64,000 nucleotides of DNA from Alphaproteobacteria bacterium (GTDB lineage: Bacteria > Pseudomonadota > Alphaproteobacteria > CAAGCB01 > CAG-977). Positions 44,542-51,645 of the stretch are shown here, piece by piece (the stretch's first letter is position 1; every line of letters begins with the position of its first letter). The notes beneath the pieces were generated by a model. That model saw nothing but the letters and a program-made list of their open reading frames with translations, had not been told where the DNA came from and made no database searches. Location of the stretch: NCBI GenBank assembly GCA_900768465.1, contig CAAGCY010000006.1, positions 186,001 through 250,000 on the forward strand, in the 5' to 3' direction. A program made the translations under genes and the position numbers.

Positions 44542-45582
44542 TTAAAAAGCGCGCCTGCCCGCGATTTGGGCGGCGATTTTTGTTTGACGCAGAACATCCG
44601 CCGCGGATTTTCCTTTTTTGGACGCCAACGACTTGTTTTTCGCGCCTTTCAAATTTTCGGGATCGCGAACGGGCATGGATTTGTAGCTTGTGTCGGGCTT
44701 CATCCCCGTGCGGACTTCGCGCAGTTTGAAAAATTTGTCCGCCGTATTGACGGAAGCGGCGCACAACGACAGTTTTTCGGGTTCTTCCAATACGCCGGGG
44801 TTGTCCGCCCAATAGCATTCGCCGTTGGCATTCAAACAGATTTGATTGACGATTTCTTTGGATGAAATCGTGCCTTTGTAGGGCAAATCCGCTTCCGCCC
44901 TATCTTTCATCGCGTCGTTCATAACGTCCTGAATATAGCCTTCTTCATACCCTTCGACGACGACTTCGTCCTGATACCATCCGTTAAACGTTTTTTGCAA
45001 AACCTTGTCGGAAATCGGAGCTTTTGCATCGGGCATGGCATCCAAAAAATTCTCCGCCATAACGGGAGCGTCTTCTTCAAATTTGTTCCACGGAGCGGGA
45101 TTTTTCCCGAACACTTTGATTTGGTGGCACGTCGCGGCGGCGGCGGTTTCGGCGTCGGCTTCCAAAGCGCGGTTGTACATCACGTCGCATTTCAGGTTGT
45201 ATGTGCCGAAATTACCCTCCGCCCCATGAATGAACTGCTGAGCGTGACGGGCTTCGTGCGCCAAAGTCGCAACCAGCGTGTTGTCGTTCATTTTGGGATT
45301 CAGCACCAGCATTTTCGTTTCGGGATCGCAAAAGCCCAGCGAATCTTTCTGATTTTCAAACGCCAGCGTATAGCCCGCATCCGCCGCGTCCTGCAAAACG
45401 GCTTTTCCGAACGGAGAGCTTTCCGCAATCGTATTGACAAGGCTGATTAAACGGCGTTCCGCATTGTTGCTGACAGCCAAAATCCCCAAATCGACCAAAG
45501 GCTTCTGATCGGGATATTGTTTTTGAGATTTTTTGGATTTGTTTTTTTTGGGGAAAACATTGACTAAAACTTGTTCGACCAT
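44542..45582 (-). CDS. Putative zinc metallopeptidase-like protein, single HExRHA domain
   Basis: A 346-residue member of the same family. HEARHAQQ lies at 109-116 and Glu141 in EADAETAAA. The QQ form of the motif groups it with the two domains of the 39060 protein rather than with its minus-strand neighbours. The N-terminus is Lys-rich (PKKNKSKKSQKQYPDQKP), followed by RRLISLVNTIAESSPFGKAV. The C-terminus has KSLASKKGKSAADVL and ends AAQIAGRRAF. The ATG is at 45582. It has its own strong promoter (45616-45644) and terminator, so it is a single-gene unit. Confidence 0.75.
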   Translation of the reverse strand: MVEQVLVNVFPKKNKSKKSQKQYPDQKPLVDLGILAVSNNAERRLISLVNTIAESSPFGKAVLQDAADAGYTLAFENQKDSLGFCDPETKMLVLNPKMNDNTLVATLAHEARHAQQFIHGAEGNFGTYNLKCDVMYNRALEADAETAAAATCHQIKVFGKNPAPWNKFEEDAPVMAENFLDAMPDAKAPISDKVLQKTFNGWYQDEVVVEGYEEGYIQDVMNDAMKDRAEADLPYKGTISSKEIVNQICLNANGECYWADNPGVLEEPEKLSLCAASVNTADKFFKLREVRTGMKPDTSYKSMPVRDPENLKGAKNKSLASKKGKSAADVLRQTKIAAQIAGRRAF

Positions 45583-45615
45583 AGCGCAGCGTCCTGATTG
45601 AGTTATTTATCCGAA

Positions 45616-45644
45616 TTTTTATCCCAAAAAAGCTTTCCTGTCAA
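45616..45644 (-). promoter_or_regulatory. Promoter of the 44542 metallopeptidase-like gene
   Basis: TTGACA (45639-45644) and TAAAAA (45616-45621) on the minus strand with a 17-base spacer, about 34 bases before the start codon. Confidence 0.6.
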
Positions 45645-45647
45645 GAA

Positions 45648-45681
45648 TTTTTGTCTAAAAAAATCTGTTGCAAGACAAAAA
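45648..45681. promoter_or_regulatory. Inverted repeat upstream of the 44542 gene
   Basis: TTTTTGTCT (45648-45656) and AGACAAAAA (45673-45681) form a 9-bp inverted repeat with a 16-base gap. It sits directly upstream of the -35 box of the gene at 44542. A regulator site or a weak hairpin are both possible. Confidence 0.35.
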
Positions 45682-45769
45682 TCAAAATTGTATATTGGAT
45701 TTAAAGAAACGCTTTTTCCGTAAAGGGGGTATGTTTTTCTCTTTCCAAGGGTGAAAGGGATTTTTATCG

Positions 45770-45798
45770 TTGAGTTTTCGTTTCGGGTTGGTTATGAT
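45770..45798 (+). promoter_or_regulatory. Promoter of rpsU
   Basis: TTGAGT (45770-45775) and TATGAT (45793-45798) with a 17-base spacer. It implies a leader of about 60 bases that contains a GGGGGC-aaa-GCCCTC hairpin before the ribosome site. Confidence 0.6.
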
Positions 45799-45866
45799 GC
45801 CGCCCGATCGGTATGTTTTTTAACGGGGGCAAAGCCCTCCTCTTTTATGAAAAGGAATGATATCAA

Positions 45867-46073
45867 ATGGTACAAGTCGTAGTTCGTGACAACAACGTTG
45901 ATCAGGCTTTGAAAGCTTTGAAAAAGAAAATGCAGCGCGAAGGCGTTTTCCGTGAAATGAAATTGCGCCGCAACTTTGAAAAGCCGTCCGAAAAGAAAGC
46001 CCGCGAAAAGGCGGAAGCCGTTCGCCGCGCCCGCAAGCTGGAACGCAAACGTTTGGAACGCGACGGATTTTAA
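45867..46073 (+). CDS. rpsU: Small ribosomal subunit protein S21
   Basis: A 68-residue basic protein of the 30S subunit, needed for efficient initiation. The sequence opens VQVVVRDNNVDQALKALKKK, as S21 proteins do, followed by EGVFREMKLRRNFEKPSEKK and a Lys/Arg-rich end (RKLERKRLERDGF). ATG 45867 has AAAGGAATG upstream at normal distance. It stands alone with its own promoter and terminator, as is common for rpsU in Alphaproteobacteria. Confidence 0.97.
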   Translation: MVQVVVRDNNVDQALKALKKKMQREGVFREMKLRRNFEKPSEKKAREKAEAVRRARKLERKRLERDGF

Positions 46074-46094
46074 AGAATCCTTTGACAACGAAAG

Positions 46095-46121
46095 CCCCTG
46101 CCCGTTCGGACAGGGGTTTTT
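46095..46121 (+). terminator. Intrinsic terminator of rpsU
   Basis: CCCCTG (46095-46100) pairs with CAGGGG (46111-46116); an inner CCG/CGG pair extends the stem, and TTTTTG follows. It lies 22 bases after the rpsU stop. Confidence 0.8.
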
Positions 46122-46122
46122 G

Positions 46123-46898
46123 TTATTCAAAAACAAATCCGTCGAAAACGATTTTCGTTACATAAAACTGGCGGCACAATCCCGTCGGCAATCCGCCTGC
46201 TTTTTCTTTTGAAAACTCGCCCGGTGTCAAAGCCGTATTAAACGCGTATTCGGCAAAATCCCCCGTCCCTTTCCAATCCACCAAATACCCCTCCATATAA
46301 ACGGGTTCGCCGTTTTTAACGATTTTCAGCGCACGCAGAATATTCGGCGATGCGGGAATGACGTGATTGTTGTTGATTTCGGTTTGGTTTAAGACAGGAT
46401 TGTCCTCAAAACGGTACAAAGTCCGCAGCAACCGTTCTTCGTGAAAAAATTTTATTTTCTGCCAGTTGCCGTCCGCCGCCGTTGCGCCGTGCAGAACAGA
46501 CACGTCAACGGGAACAACGGCATCGTACAAATACGTCCCGCGCGACATTGCCGAACGAAACCACGTCCCGATTGCATTGCGATACCAATCGATATAAACA
46601 ACACGCCCGAAAACAATATATTTCTTTCGGATTTTATACAAAATTTCATAGCCGCCGATTTTGGAGCTTTGCCATTCTGCCCGTCGACGTTTTCAAAGAC
46701 TTCCGTCATGGGCTTTATCCGCTCTGCGGCAGCGGGCATGCCGTACAAATGCAGATAAACGGGACGGCGCAATCCGTAAATCCACACGGCATACGCCAAA
46801 ATTCCCGCCAACCAGAAGCTCTTTTTTTGCCAAAACGGCGGCGAAAGGACACGTTCCTTTTTGACGTAGTTTCTGTTTTTCAGACGAATTCGTGCCAT
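46123..46898 (-). pseudogene. Frameshifted gene for a membrane-anchored conserved protein
   Basis: Two reading frames together make one protein of about 258 residues. The first (from ATG 46898) encodes a membrane anchor (FWLAGILAYAVWIYGL) and runs to VFENVDGQNGKAPK. The second (to 46123) continues IGGYEILYKIRKKYIVFG and carries the body, with DVSVLHGA, NNNHVIPASPNILRAL and GEPVYMEGYLVDW. One extra base in the T4 run at 46659-46662 (A4 on the coding strand) restores a seamless frame. The body resembles a conserved bacterial family of unknown function whose members contain NxHxIP and GYLV motifs; that recall is approximate. It is either a recent mutation or an assembly error. Confidence 0.7.
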
Positions 46899-46944
46899 AT
46901 CCCTTTATTTTCGTTTGGCGACAACGACACCGCGTAACATTTTC

Positions 46945-46986
46945 AGCCGCCCGCTTCATTGGCAAAGCCAAGAAAAACGGGCGGCT
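46945..46986 (-). terminator. Hairpin after the HU gene
   Basis: AGCCGCCCG (46945-46953) pairs with CGGGCGGCT (46978-46986), with an inner TTGGC/GCCAA stem. The minus-strand tail CTGAAAAT is not U-rich, so termination may be partial. Confidence 0.5.
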
Positions 46987-47003
46987 TTAGTTTTGCCGTT
47001 CAA

Positions 47004-47276
47004 TTACTTGACGGCGTCTTTGAGCAATTTGCTGGCTTTGAAGCGCGGCGCTTTGGAGGCGGGGATCGTCATTTTTTCGCCCGTACGCAAGTTGCGACCT
47101 TCGCGGGCGGCGCGGCTGGACACGTCAAACGTGCCAAAACCCATCAAACGGACTTCTTCGCCTTTTTTCATCGCTTCGGTAATGGCGATAATCGCTTCGT
47201 CCAAAATGCATTCGACGGCGACTTTGGAAGCGTTGGCATTCTTTGCGATTTCCGCAACCAATTCAGATTTGTTCAT
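47004..47276 (-). CDS. hup: HU family DNA-binding protein
   Basis: A 90-residue nucleoid protein that bends and compacts DNA as a dimer. The full HU fold is present: NKSELVAEIAKNANASK helix, LMGFGTFDVSSRAAREGRN strands, and the RTGEKMTIPASKAPRFKASK arm with the conserved Pro that intercalates into DNA. The start is ATG at 47276 with AAGGAG upstream. It is a single-gene unit with a strong promoter at 47308-47336. Whether it is HU-alpha or HU-beta in type cannot be told; only one copy is in the window. Confidence 0.95.
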   Translation of the reverse strand: MNKSELVAEIAKNANASKVAVECILDEAIIAITEAMKKGEEVRLMGFGTFDVSSRAAREGRNLRTGEKMTIPASKAPRFKASKLLKDAVK

Positions 47277-47307
47277 AATCAGCTCCTTATTGTTAAATCG
47301 AGTCCGA

Positions 47308-47336
47308 ATCCTAAGAACTTTCCCCCGCACGGTCAA
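47308..47336 (-). promoter_or_regulatory. Promoter of the HU gene
   Basis: TTGACC (47331-47336) and TAGGAT (47308-47313) on the minus strand with a 17-base spacer, 32 bases before the start codon. Confidence 0.65.
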
Positions 47337-47467
47337 GGATTTTTCGTAAAAAATCGGAAAATTCGGGATTTCCGCATCCCCGCCGGAAAAACGCAACGTC
47401 AGGGTTGAAAAATTGTCGGATGTGGTATTAAATCTTGGATAAAACAAACGGGATTTCGGTTTAATCC

Positions 47468-48007
47468 ATGGCAAAACTTTATCATTACATCGCGCGTCCG
47501 AACACGGCTTTGACCGACGGGATTTTGTCGTTCGCCGAAAATCCGAACGCAAATCCGAGCTATTATTTCAAACGCTCCGGAAAAACGACGCACGCCGACA
47601 TTGTCCGCTGGTTTGAAAGCAAATTTCCGGGACGCAGCCGCGGAATCCGCGCCTTCCCCTGCCCTGTCCGACCGACCGAAAAAACGCCGTCTTTGCAAAA
47701 ATTCGTCCTTGATTCGGATTTGTTCGCTGTTGATGTCGATTCTTTGGACAAAGCGGGATTATTGGAAGCCGTCTATGTCAGCCCGTCGGTCTTGGATATC
47801 CCGAACATCACGGAAGCCCCCGATGCGGACGAAGTGCTGTATCGACTGCCCGACATGTCAGCCATAGATACCTCCCCGATTGATTGGAGCGTGTGCGATG
47901 ATGCGCTCGGTCGCCGTTTCGCCTATGTGCGTTATTATCTGCTGATTGTCAAACACGGGGTTATCCCGCCGCAATTTATCGAACTCTGTCGGGACTGCGG
48001 CGGATAG
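47468..48007 (+). CDS. Unrecognised protein, 179 residues
   Basis: Not recognised with confidence. The N-terminal AKLYHYIARPNTALTDGILSF looks like the opening of proteins that act on or mimic NAD-type substrates (a tyrosine-histidine-tyrosine strand), but no diagnostic residues follow. The middle has FVLDSDLFAVDVDSLDKAGLL, and the end is YVRYYLLIVKHGVIPPQFIELC. It is soluble. The ATG at 47468 has no clear ribosome site (TTAATCC precedes it). It lies 39 bases upstream of queH on the same strand, so the two may be co-transcribed; that does not fix its role. Confidence 0.6.
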   Translation: MAKLYHYIARPNTALTDGILSFAENPNANPSYYFKRSGKTTHADIVRWFESKFPGRSRGIRAFPCPVRPTEKTPSLQKFVLDSDLFAVDVDSLDKAGLLEAVYVSPSVLDIPNITEAPDADEVLYRLPDMSAIDTSPIDWSVCDDALGRRFAYVRYYLLIVKHGVIPPQFIELCRDCGG

Positions 48008-48046
48008 CCCCTGTTGTAAACTCTTTTTTATCGTTAAAGGAACCGA

Positions 48047-48598
48047 ATGTCGAAACTGTTGCTTTTATCCTGCTGTGCGCCGTGTTCGTGCGCCGTCATT
48101 GCCAAAGCCGCACGGGAACACGCGGATATGACGGTATTGTTTTACAATCCGAACATTCAGCCGCGCGCCGAATATGAAAAACGCCGCGACGAACAAAAAC
48201 GGTTCTGCGACGATTTGAACGTGCCGTTCGTTGAATTGCCTTACAATCCAGCCGACTGGCTGGACGCGGTCAAAGGATTGGAAGCCGAACCGGAACGCGG
48301 AAAACGGTGCTCCGTCTGTTTTCTGTTCCGCCTGCGCCGCGCCGCCGCTTATGCCAAGCAGAACGGGTTTGACGCGTTTTCGTCCGTTTTGGGCGTTTCG
48401 CGGTACAAAGATTTAAATCAAGTCAACGCCGCCGCCGAAACCGCCGCCAAAGAAGCGGACATTCCTTACGATTTGACAAACTGGCGCAAAGGCGGCTTGG
48501 AACAGGAACGGCAACGGTTGGTCAAGGAAACGCGGATGTACGCGCAAGACTATTGCGGCTGCCCGTTTTCAATCAGAGGCACGTCTTCGTCGTCATAA
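48047..48598 (+). CDS. queH: Epoxyqueuosine reductase QueH
   Basis: Reduces epoxyqueuosine to queuosine in tRNA, the last step of queuosine synthesis, in place of the cobalamin-dependent QueG. The 183-residue protein shows the QueH cysteines: Cys9-Cys10 in SCCAPCSC, Cys88 and Cys91 in KRCSVC, and Cys170/Cys172 in DYCGCPFS, together with VLFYNPNIQP and the VLGVSRYKDLNQVN block. These hold the iron-sulfur cluster and a second iron. ATG 48047 has AAAGGAACC upstream. The last 49 bases overlap the 3' end of the convergent rmuC. Confidence 0.92.
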   Translation: MSKLLLLSCCAPCSCAVIAKAAREHADMTVLFYNPNIQPRAEYEKRRDEQKRFCDDLNVPFVELPYNPADWLDAVKGLEAEPERGKRCSVCFLFRLRRAAAYAKQNGFDAFSSVLGVSRYKDLNQVNAAAETAAKEADIPYDLTNWRKGGLEQERQRLVKETRMYAQDYCGCPFSIRGTSSSS

Positions 48599-49812
48599 TC
48601 GACGGCGAAATCCTTGGACGCTTTTGCGCCCTGCTGTTTCAGCTTCACCGCCCAGCCGATGGCGTTGCCCTTGCCTTCGGACAGCTTTTTGAACGCGTTG
48701 TCATAGCTTGTTTTCGCCTTGCTCAACGCTTTGTCGATATCCTGCATATCTTCGACGAAAGCGACCAGTTTGTCGTGCAATTTGCCGCCGATGTCTGCGA
48801 TTTGCTGAACATTTCTGTTCTGCCGCTCGATGCGCCACATATTTTCGACCGTGCGCAAAATCGGCAGCAGGGAAGACGCCGTCGTAATCGCGATATTGGC
48901 TTTGTACGCCGCTTCGTAAATATCGGCATCGGCTTGCAAAGCCGCCAAATACGCGTGTTCGATGGGAATAAACATAAAAACGTAATCCAGTCCCGAATCT
49001 TTGACTTTGGACTGATAGTCCTTGCCCGACAGCCCTTTGATGTGATTACGCAAAGCTTGGACATGTTCCGCCAAAAACCGTTTTTTATCGTCGGGATTGT
49101 CCGCGTTCACATAACGGGTGTACGCGTTCAGCGATACTTTGCAGTCCACGATTAAACGGCGGTCGTTCGGCAGATTCACGACATAGTCGGGTCTTCTGTT
49201 ATGTCCGTCTTCATCCTTTACGTTTTCCTGTACAGAGTAATCGATTCCGCGCTGGAATCCCGCAACTTCGAACACGCGTTCCAACTGCGTTTCGCCCCAG
49301 TCGCCCTGATGCTTTGTGTTGCCTTTCAGCGCGTTTGCCAAACTTTTCGCCTCGTCGCTTAAACGCCCGTTCATTTCCAGCAGATTTTTCAGCTGAGCGT
49401 CCAGCTGTCCGCGTCCCGTCGCCTGCACTTGTTTGAAATCGTCCATGCCTTTTTGAAAAGCGGTCAACTGGTCTTTCAGCGGGGTTAAAATTTGCCCGAT
49501 GCTTTGCTGTTGATTTTCGGTTTGCGCTTTCAGAATATCGGCGGACACCGCTTTGAACTGCACGGTCAGAGCTTCGCGCATTTGGCGCAGTTCCTCGACG
49601 CGTTCGCCCAAATGCCCCGCATCCGATTTCAGCGCCGCGTTTTCCTGAATCAGCGTTTCTTTTTCGGCTGTCAAGCGTTGATTTTCAGCCGTCAGTTCGT
49701 CCACGCGGCGGTTTAAAAATTCGGTTTCGGGCGATTGTTTTTTACGAAACAGCAGCAACAATCCCGTAATGACGCCCAAAATCGCCAAAGTCGCCACATC
49801 CGTCCAAGACAT
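48550..49812 (-). CDS. rmuC: DNA recombination protein RmuC
   Basis: A 420-residue member of the RmuC family, linked to limiting inversions at short repeats and predicted to have a PD-(D/E)XK nuclease-like fold. An N-terminal membrane anchor (VATLAILGVITGLLLLF) is followed by a long coiled coil (about 30-150, RRVDELTAENQRLTAEKETL). The conserved domain has NTKHQGDWGETQLERV, RPDYVVNLPNDRRLIVDCKVSL and VFMFIPIEHAYLAAL. The conserved D and K of DCKVSL sit where the nuclease motif is expected. ATG 49812. It is convergent with queH. Confidence 0.93.
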   Translation of the reverse strand: MSWTDVATLAILGVITGLLLLFRKKQSPETEFLNRRVDELTAENQRLTAEKETLIQENAALKSDAGHLGERVEELRQMREALTVQFKAVSADILKAQTENQQQSIGQILTPLKDQLTAFQKGMDDFKQVQATGRGQLDAQLKNLLEMNGRLSDEAKSLANALKGNTKHQGDWGETQLERVFEVAGFQRGIDYSVQENVKDEDGHNRRPDYVVNLPNDRRLIVDCKVSLNAYTRYVNADNPDDKKRFLAEHVQALRNHIKGLSGKDYQSKVKDSGLDYVFMFIPIEHAYLAALQADADIYEAAYKANIAITTASSLLPILRTVENMWRIERQNRNVQQIADIGGKLHDKLVAFVEDMQDIDKALSKAKTSYDNAFKKLSEGKGNAIGWAVKLKQQGAKASKDFAVDYDDEDVPLIENGQPQ

Positions 49813-49830
49813 CGATTTTCTCCTTACGCA

Positions 49831-49856
49831 AAAACCCCTTCGCGTGAAGGGGTTTT
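49831..49856 (-). terminator. Intrinsic terminator of the lipoprotein gene
   Basis: An 11-bp perfect stem, AAAACCCCTTC (49831-49841) with GAAGGGGTTTT (49846-49856), loop GCGT. The U-tract on the minus strand comes from the stem's own T-run plus one more base. It lies 16 bases after the lipoprotein stop. Confidence 0.8.
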
Positions 49857-49872
49857 GCTGTTTGATTACAAA

Positions 49873-50433
49873 TTAATTCGCAGATTCGAAAACCTTGCGC
49901 AACACGACTTCGGATTTGGTAATCGCCGTGATTTTCGCGCCCAAACGCTGCAGATTGAAATTCGCATTCTGCCCTTGTTGCGAAGCTTCGCACGGGCAAG
50001 CGACCGCGCCGACATAGTACGTTCCCGGCTGCAATTCCGTAAACGCGAAGTTGCCGTCTTTATCCGTCCGAACCTGTTTGTTGTACTGCATCGCCAAAGG
50101 ATCGGCTTCTTTCAGCGGTTCGTTTTTCGTCCAGTTGCGCACGAACCATTCCGTCGAATAGTCGGTTACGGGGTTCAGCACGACCAGCTGATTTGCCAAA
50201 CATTCCTGCTTTCCGTCGACGTTAATGCACAGCTTTCCGACGATTTCGGCAGCCCCTTTGCCTTCAAACGGCTTGTACTGTTCGGGGTTGATGGTTACTT
50301 GACGCGGCAAAGCATTGATGGGGGCGCACGCCACGGTTTTTTCCTGTTCCGCTTTCGACTTTTCCTGATCGTCGGATTTGGAACACGCGGAAACCAAGCT
50401 CAGCGCCAGCAAAGAAATCAGTAACTTTTTCAT
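49873..50433 (-). CDS. Lipoprotein with a Cna-B-like beta domain
   Basis: A 186-residue lipoprotein. The signal peptide ends in the lipobox LVSAC, so Cys17 is the lipidated residue. The tail after it (SKSDDQEKSKAEQEK) is a charged linker; Asp is not at +2, so outer-membrane sorting is plausible. The body has a TDKDGNFAFTELQPGTYYVGAV stretch, as seen in carboxypeptidase regulatory-like (prealbumin-type) domains that fold as beta sandwiches. Four Cys residues (ACAPI, LCINV, QECL, ACPCE) suggest disulfides in the periplasm. The ligand is unknown. It diverges from the Sel1-repeat gene. Confidence 0.75.
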   Translation of the reverse strand: MKKLLISLLALSLVSACSKSDDQEKSKAEQEKTVACAPINALPRQVTINPEQYKPFEGKGAAEIVGKLCINVDGKQECLANQLVVLNPVTDYSTEWFVRNWTKNEPLKEADPLAMQYNKQVRTDKDGNFAFTELQPGTYYVGAVACPCEASQQGQNANFNLQRLGAKITAITKSEVVLRKVFESAN

Positions 50434-50466
50434 GGAAAAACTCCTTTTTCAAAACACGTTAAAGAT

Positions 50467-50495
50467 ATTAGAAACTTTTTTAGCCGATTTGTCAA
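50467..50495 (-). promoter_or_regulatory. Promoter of the lipoprotein gene
   Basis: TTGACA (50490-50495) and TCTAAT (50467-50472) on the minus strand with a 17-base spacer, 34 bases before the start codon. Confidence 0.55.
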
Positions 50496-50502
50496 TTCGG
50501 CA

Positions 50503-50532
50503 TTTACCGAAAACACTGTTTACCGTTATAAT
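50503..50532 (+). promoter_or_regulatory. Promoter of the Sel1-repeat operon
   Basis: TTTACC (50503-50508) and a perfect TATAAT (50527-50532) with an 18-base spacer, only 10 bases before the first possible ATG at 50542. The next ATG, at 50557, may be the real start for that reason. Confidence 0.5.
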
Positions 50533-50541
50533 GCCCGAACG

Positions 50542-51645
50542 ATGAAAGGATTTTACATGCGATTGTTTTTGCTGTGCTGGGCGATTGTGTTTTCGACAGC
50601 CCCCGCCTTTGCGGACAAAACGGAGTTTCAGGACGCCGAAAGCCTGCTGTACGCCCGAAAAATCTCGTCAGCCGTTCCCAAGTTGGCGAATTTGTGCGAA
50701 GCGGGAACCTTGCGTGCGTGTTCTTTGCTGGGCTTTGCGTACAATGCGGGGCGCTACGGATTGAAAAAAGACGAAAAACAAGGCGTTTCATGGTACGAAA
50801 AATGCGCGGAGCATGAAAAGAATTTCTTTTGTCACAACGAATTGGGGCGTTTTTATTCCCTGCGCGGCGACTACGACAAAGCGGTCGAGTACTACAAAAA
50901 AGGCGCGCTGAAAGGAAATTCGGAAGCGCAATACCGCTACGGCAAAATGATTTTGGACGGCAAAGGCGTTCATCCCGACGCGGAAAAGTCCTTGCGTTTT
51001 TTGCGCCGCGCCGCACATTCCGTCAAAAAGCCCAGCAAAGCCGCCCAATGTCTGCTGGTTGAAATGTCCTATTACGGAATCGGCATGAAATCCAGCGCGA
51101 AAGACACCACTTACTGGTTGAAAAAGTGCGACAACCCCTTGATTCGCGCTTTGCGGTCGTTTTACGGACACGGTGTCCCCAAAGACCGCGCGAAAGCCAA
51201 AGAAATTATGGCTCAGTCCAAACTAACGGAAGCTTTGAGCGACTGGAAAGACTTTACGGGACAGGGAACGCCGTCCGTCGGAAAAACAACCGTGCGCGAT
51301 CAAAACGTCCCCGAAGACTGCTTCAAGCAGGAATTGCTGTTCGGAACGGGACGGAAAAACCCCAAAATCGAAACATACGCGGTTAAAATCTTTCATTCCG
51401 ACTATTACAGAACGTTTGACGTCCGCGACGGTTATATGGAAAAAATCGGCGGCGGCAATCAAATGATTGAAGCGTGCGGCACGACGTTTTACACCACCGT
51501 CGAAAACAAACGCCTGTTCAACAAAGCGTTGAAACAAGGCGCGATTATCAAAATCGGCGTTTATACAAACGCTTGTCTGGGGGCGGAGATTCGGGGCGTC
51601 TGCGCGCTGAACCTGCCGTGGAAAGAATCGGAGAACGCCCGATGA
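50542..51645 (+). CDS. Exported Sel1-repeat protein
   Basis: A 367-residue exported protein with a signal peptide (cleavage after FSTAPAFA, residue about 24). Sel1-like helical repeats cover residues 45-230: CSLLGFAYNAGRYGLKKDEKQ, CHNELGRFYSLRGDYDKAVE, AQYRYGKMILDGKGVHPDAEK and CLLVEMSYYGIGMKSSAKDT. The C-terminal 110 residues (VPEDCFKQELLFGTGRKNP ... YTNACLGAEIRGVCALN) do not match the repeats and contain several Cys. Sel1 proteins usually mediate protein contacts. ATG 50542 is upstream of a possible internal start at 50557 (MRLFLL). It overlaps the next gene by 4 bases (ATGA), so both work in one unit. Confidence 0.82.
   Translation: MKGFYMRLFLLCWAIVFSTAPAFADKTEFQDAESLLYARKISSAVPKLANLCEAGTLRACSLLGFAYNAGRYGLKKDEKQGVSWYEKCAEHEKNFFCHNELGRFYSLRGDYDKAVEYYKKGALKGNSEAQYRYGKMILDGKGVHPDAEKSLRFLRRAAHSVKKPSKAAQCLLVEMSYYGIGMKSSAKDTTYWLKKCDNPLIRALRSFYGHGVPKDRAKAKEIMAQSKLTEALSDWKDFTGQGTPSVGKTTVRDQNVPEDCFKQELLFGTGRKNPKIETYAVKIFHSDYYRTFDVRDGYMEKIGGGNQMIEACGTTFYTTVENKRLFNKALKQGAIIKIGVYTNACLGAEIRGVCALNLPWKESENAR

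Noticed and set aside
50542..50560. Start of the Sel1 gene at 50557 instead of 50542
   Set aside because: Not decided: ATG 50542 lies very near the predicted transcription start, which would favour 50557, but both leave the signal peptide intact. I kept the longer form.
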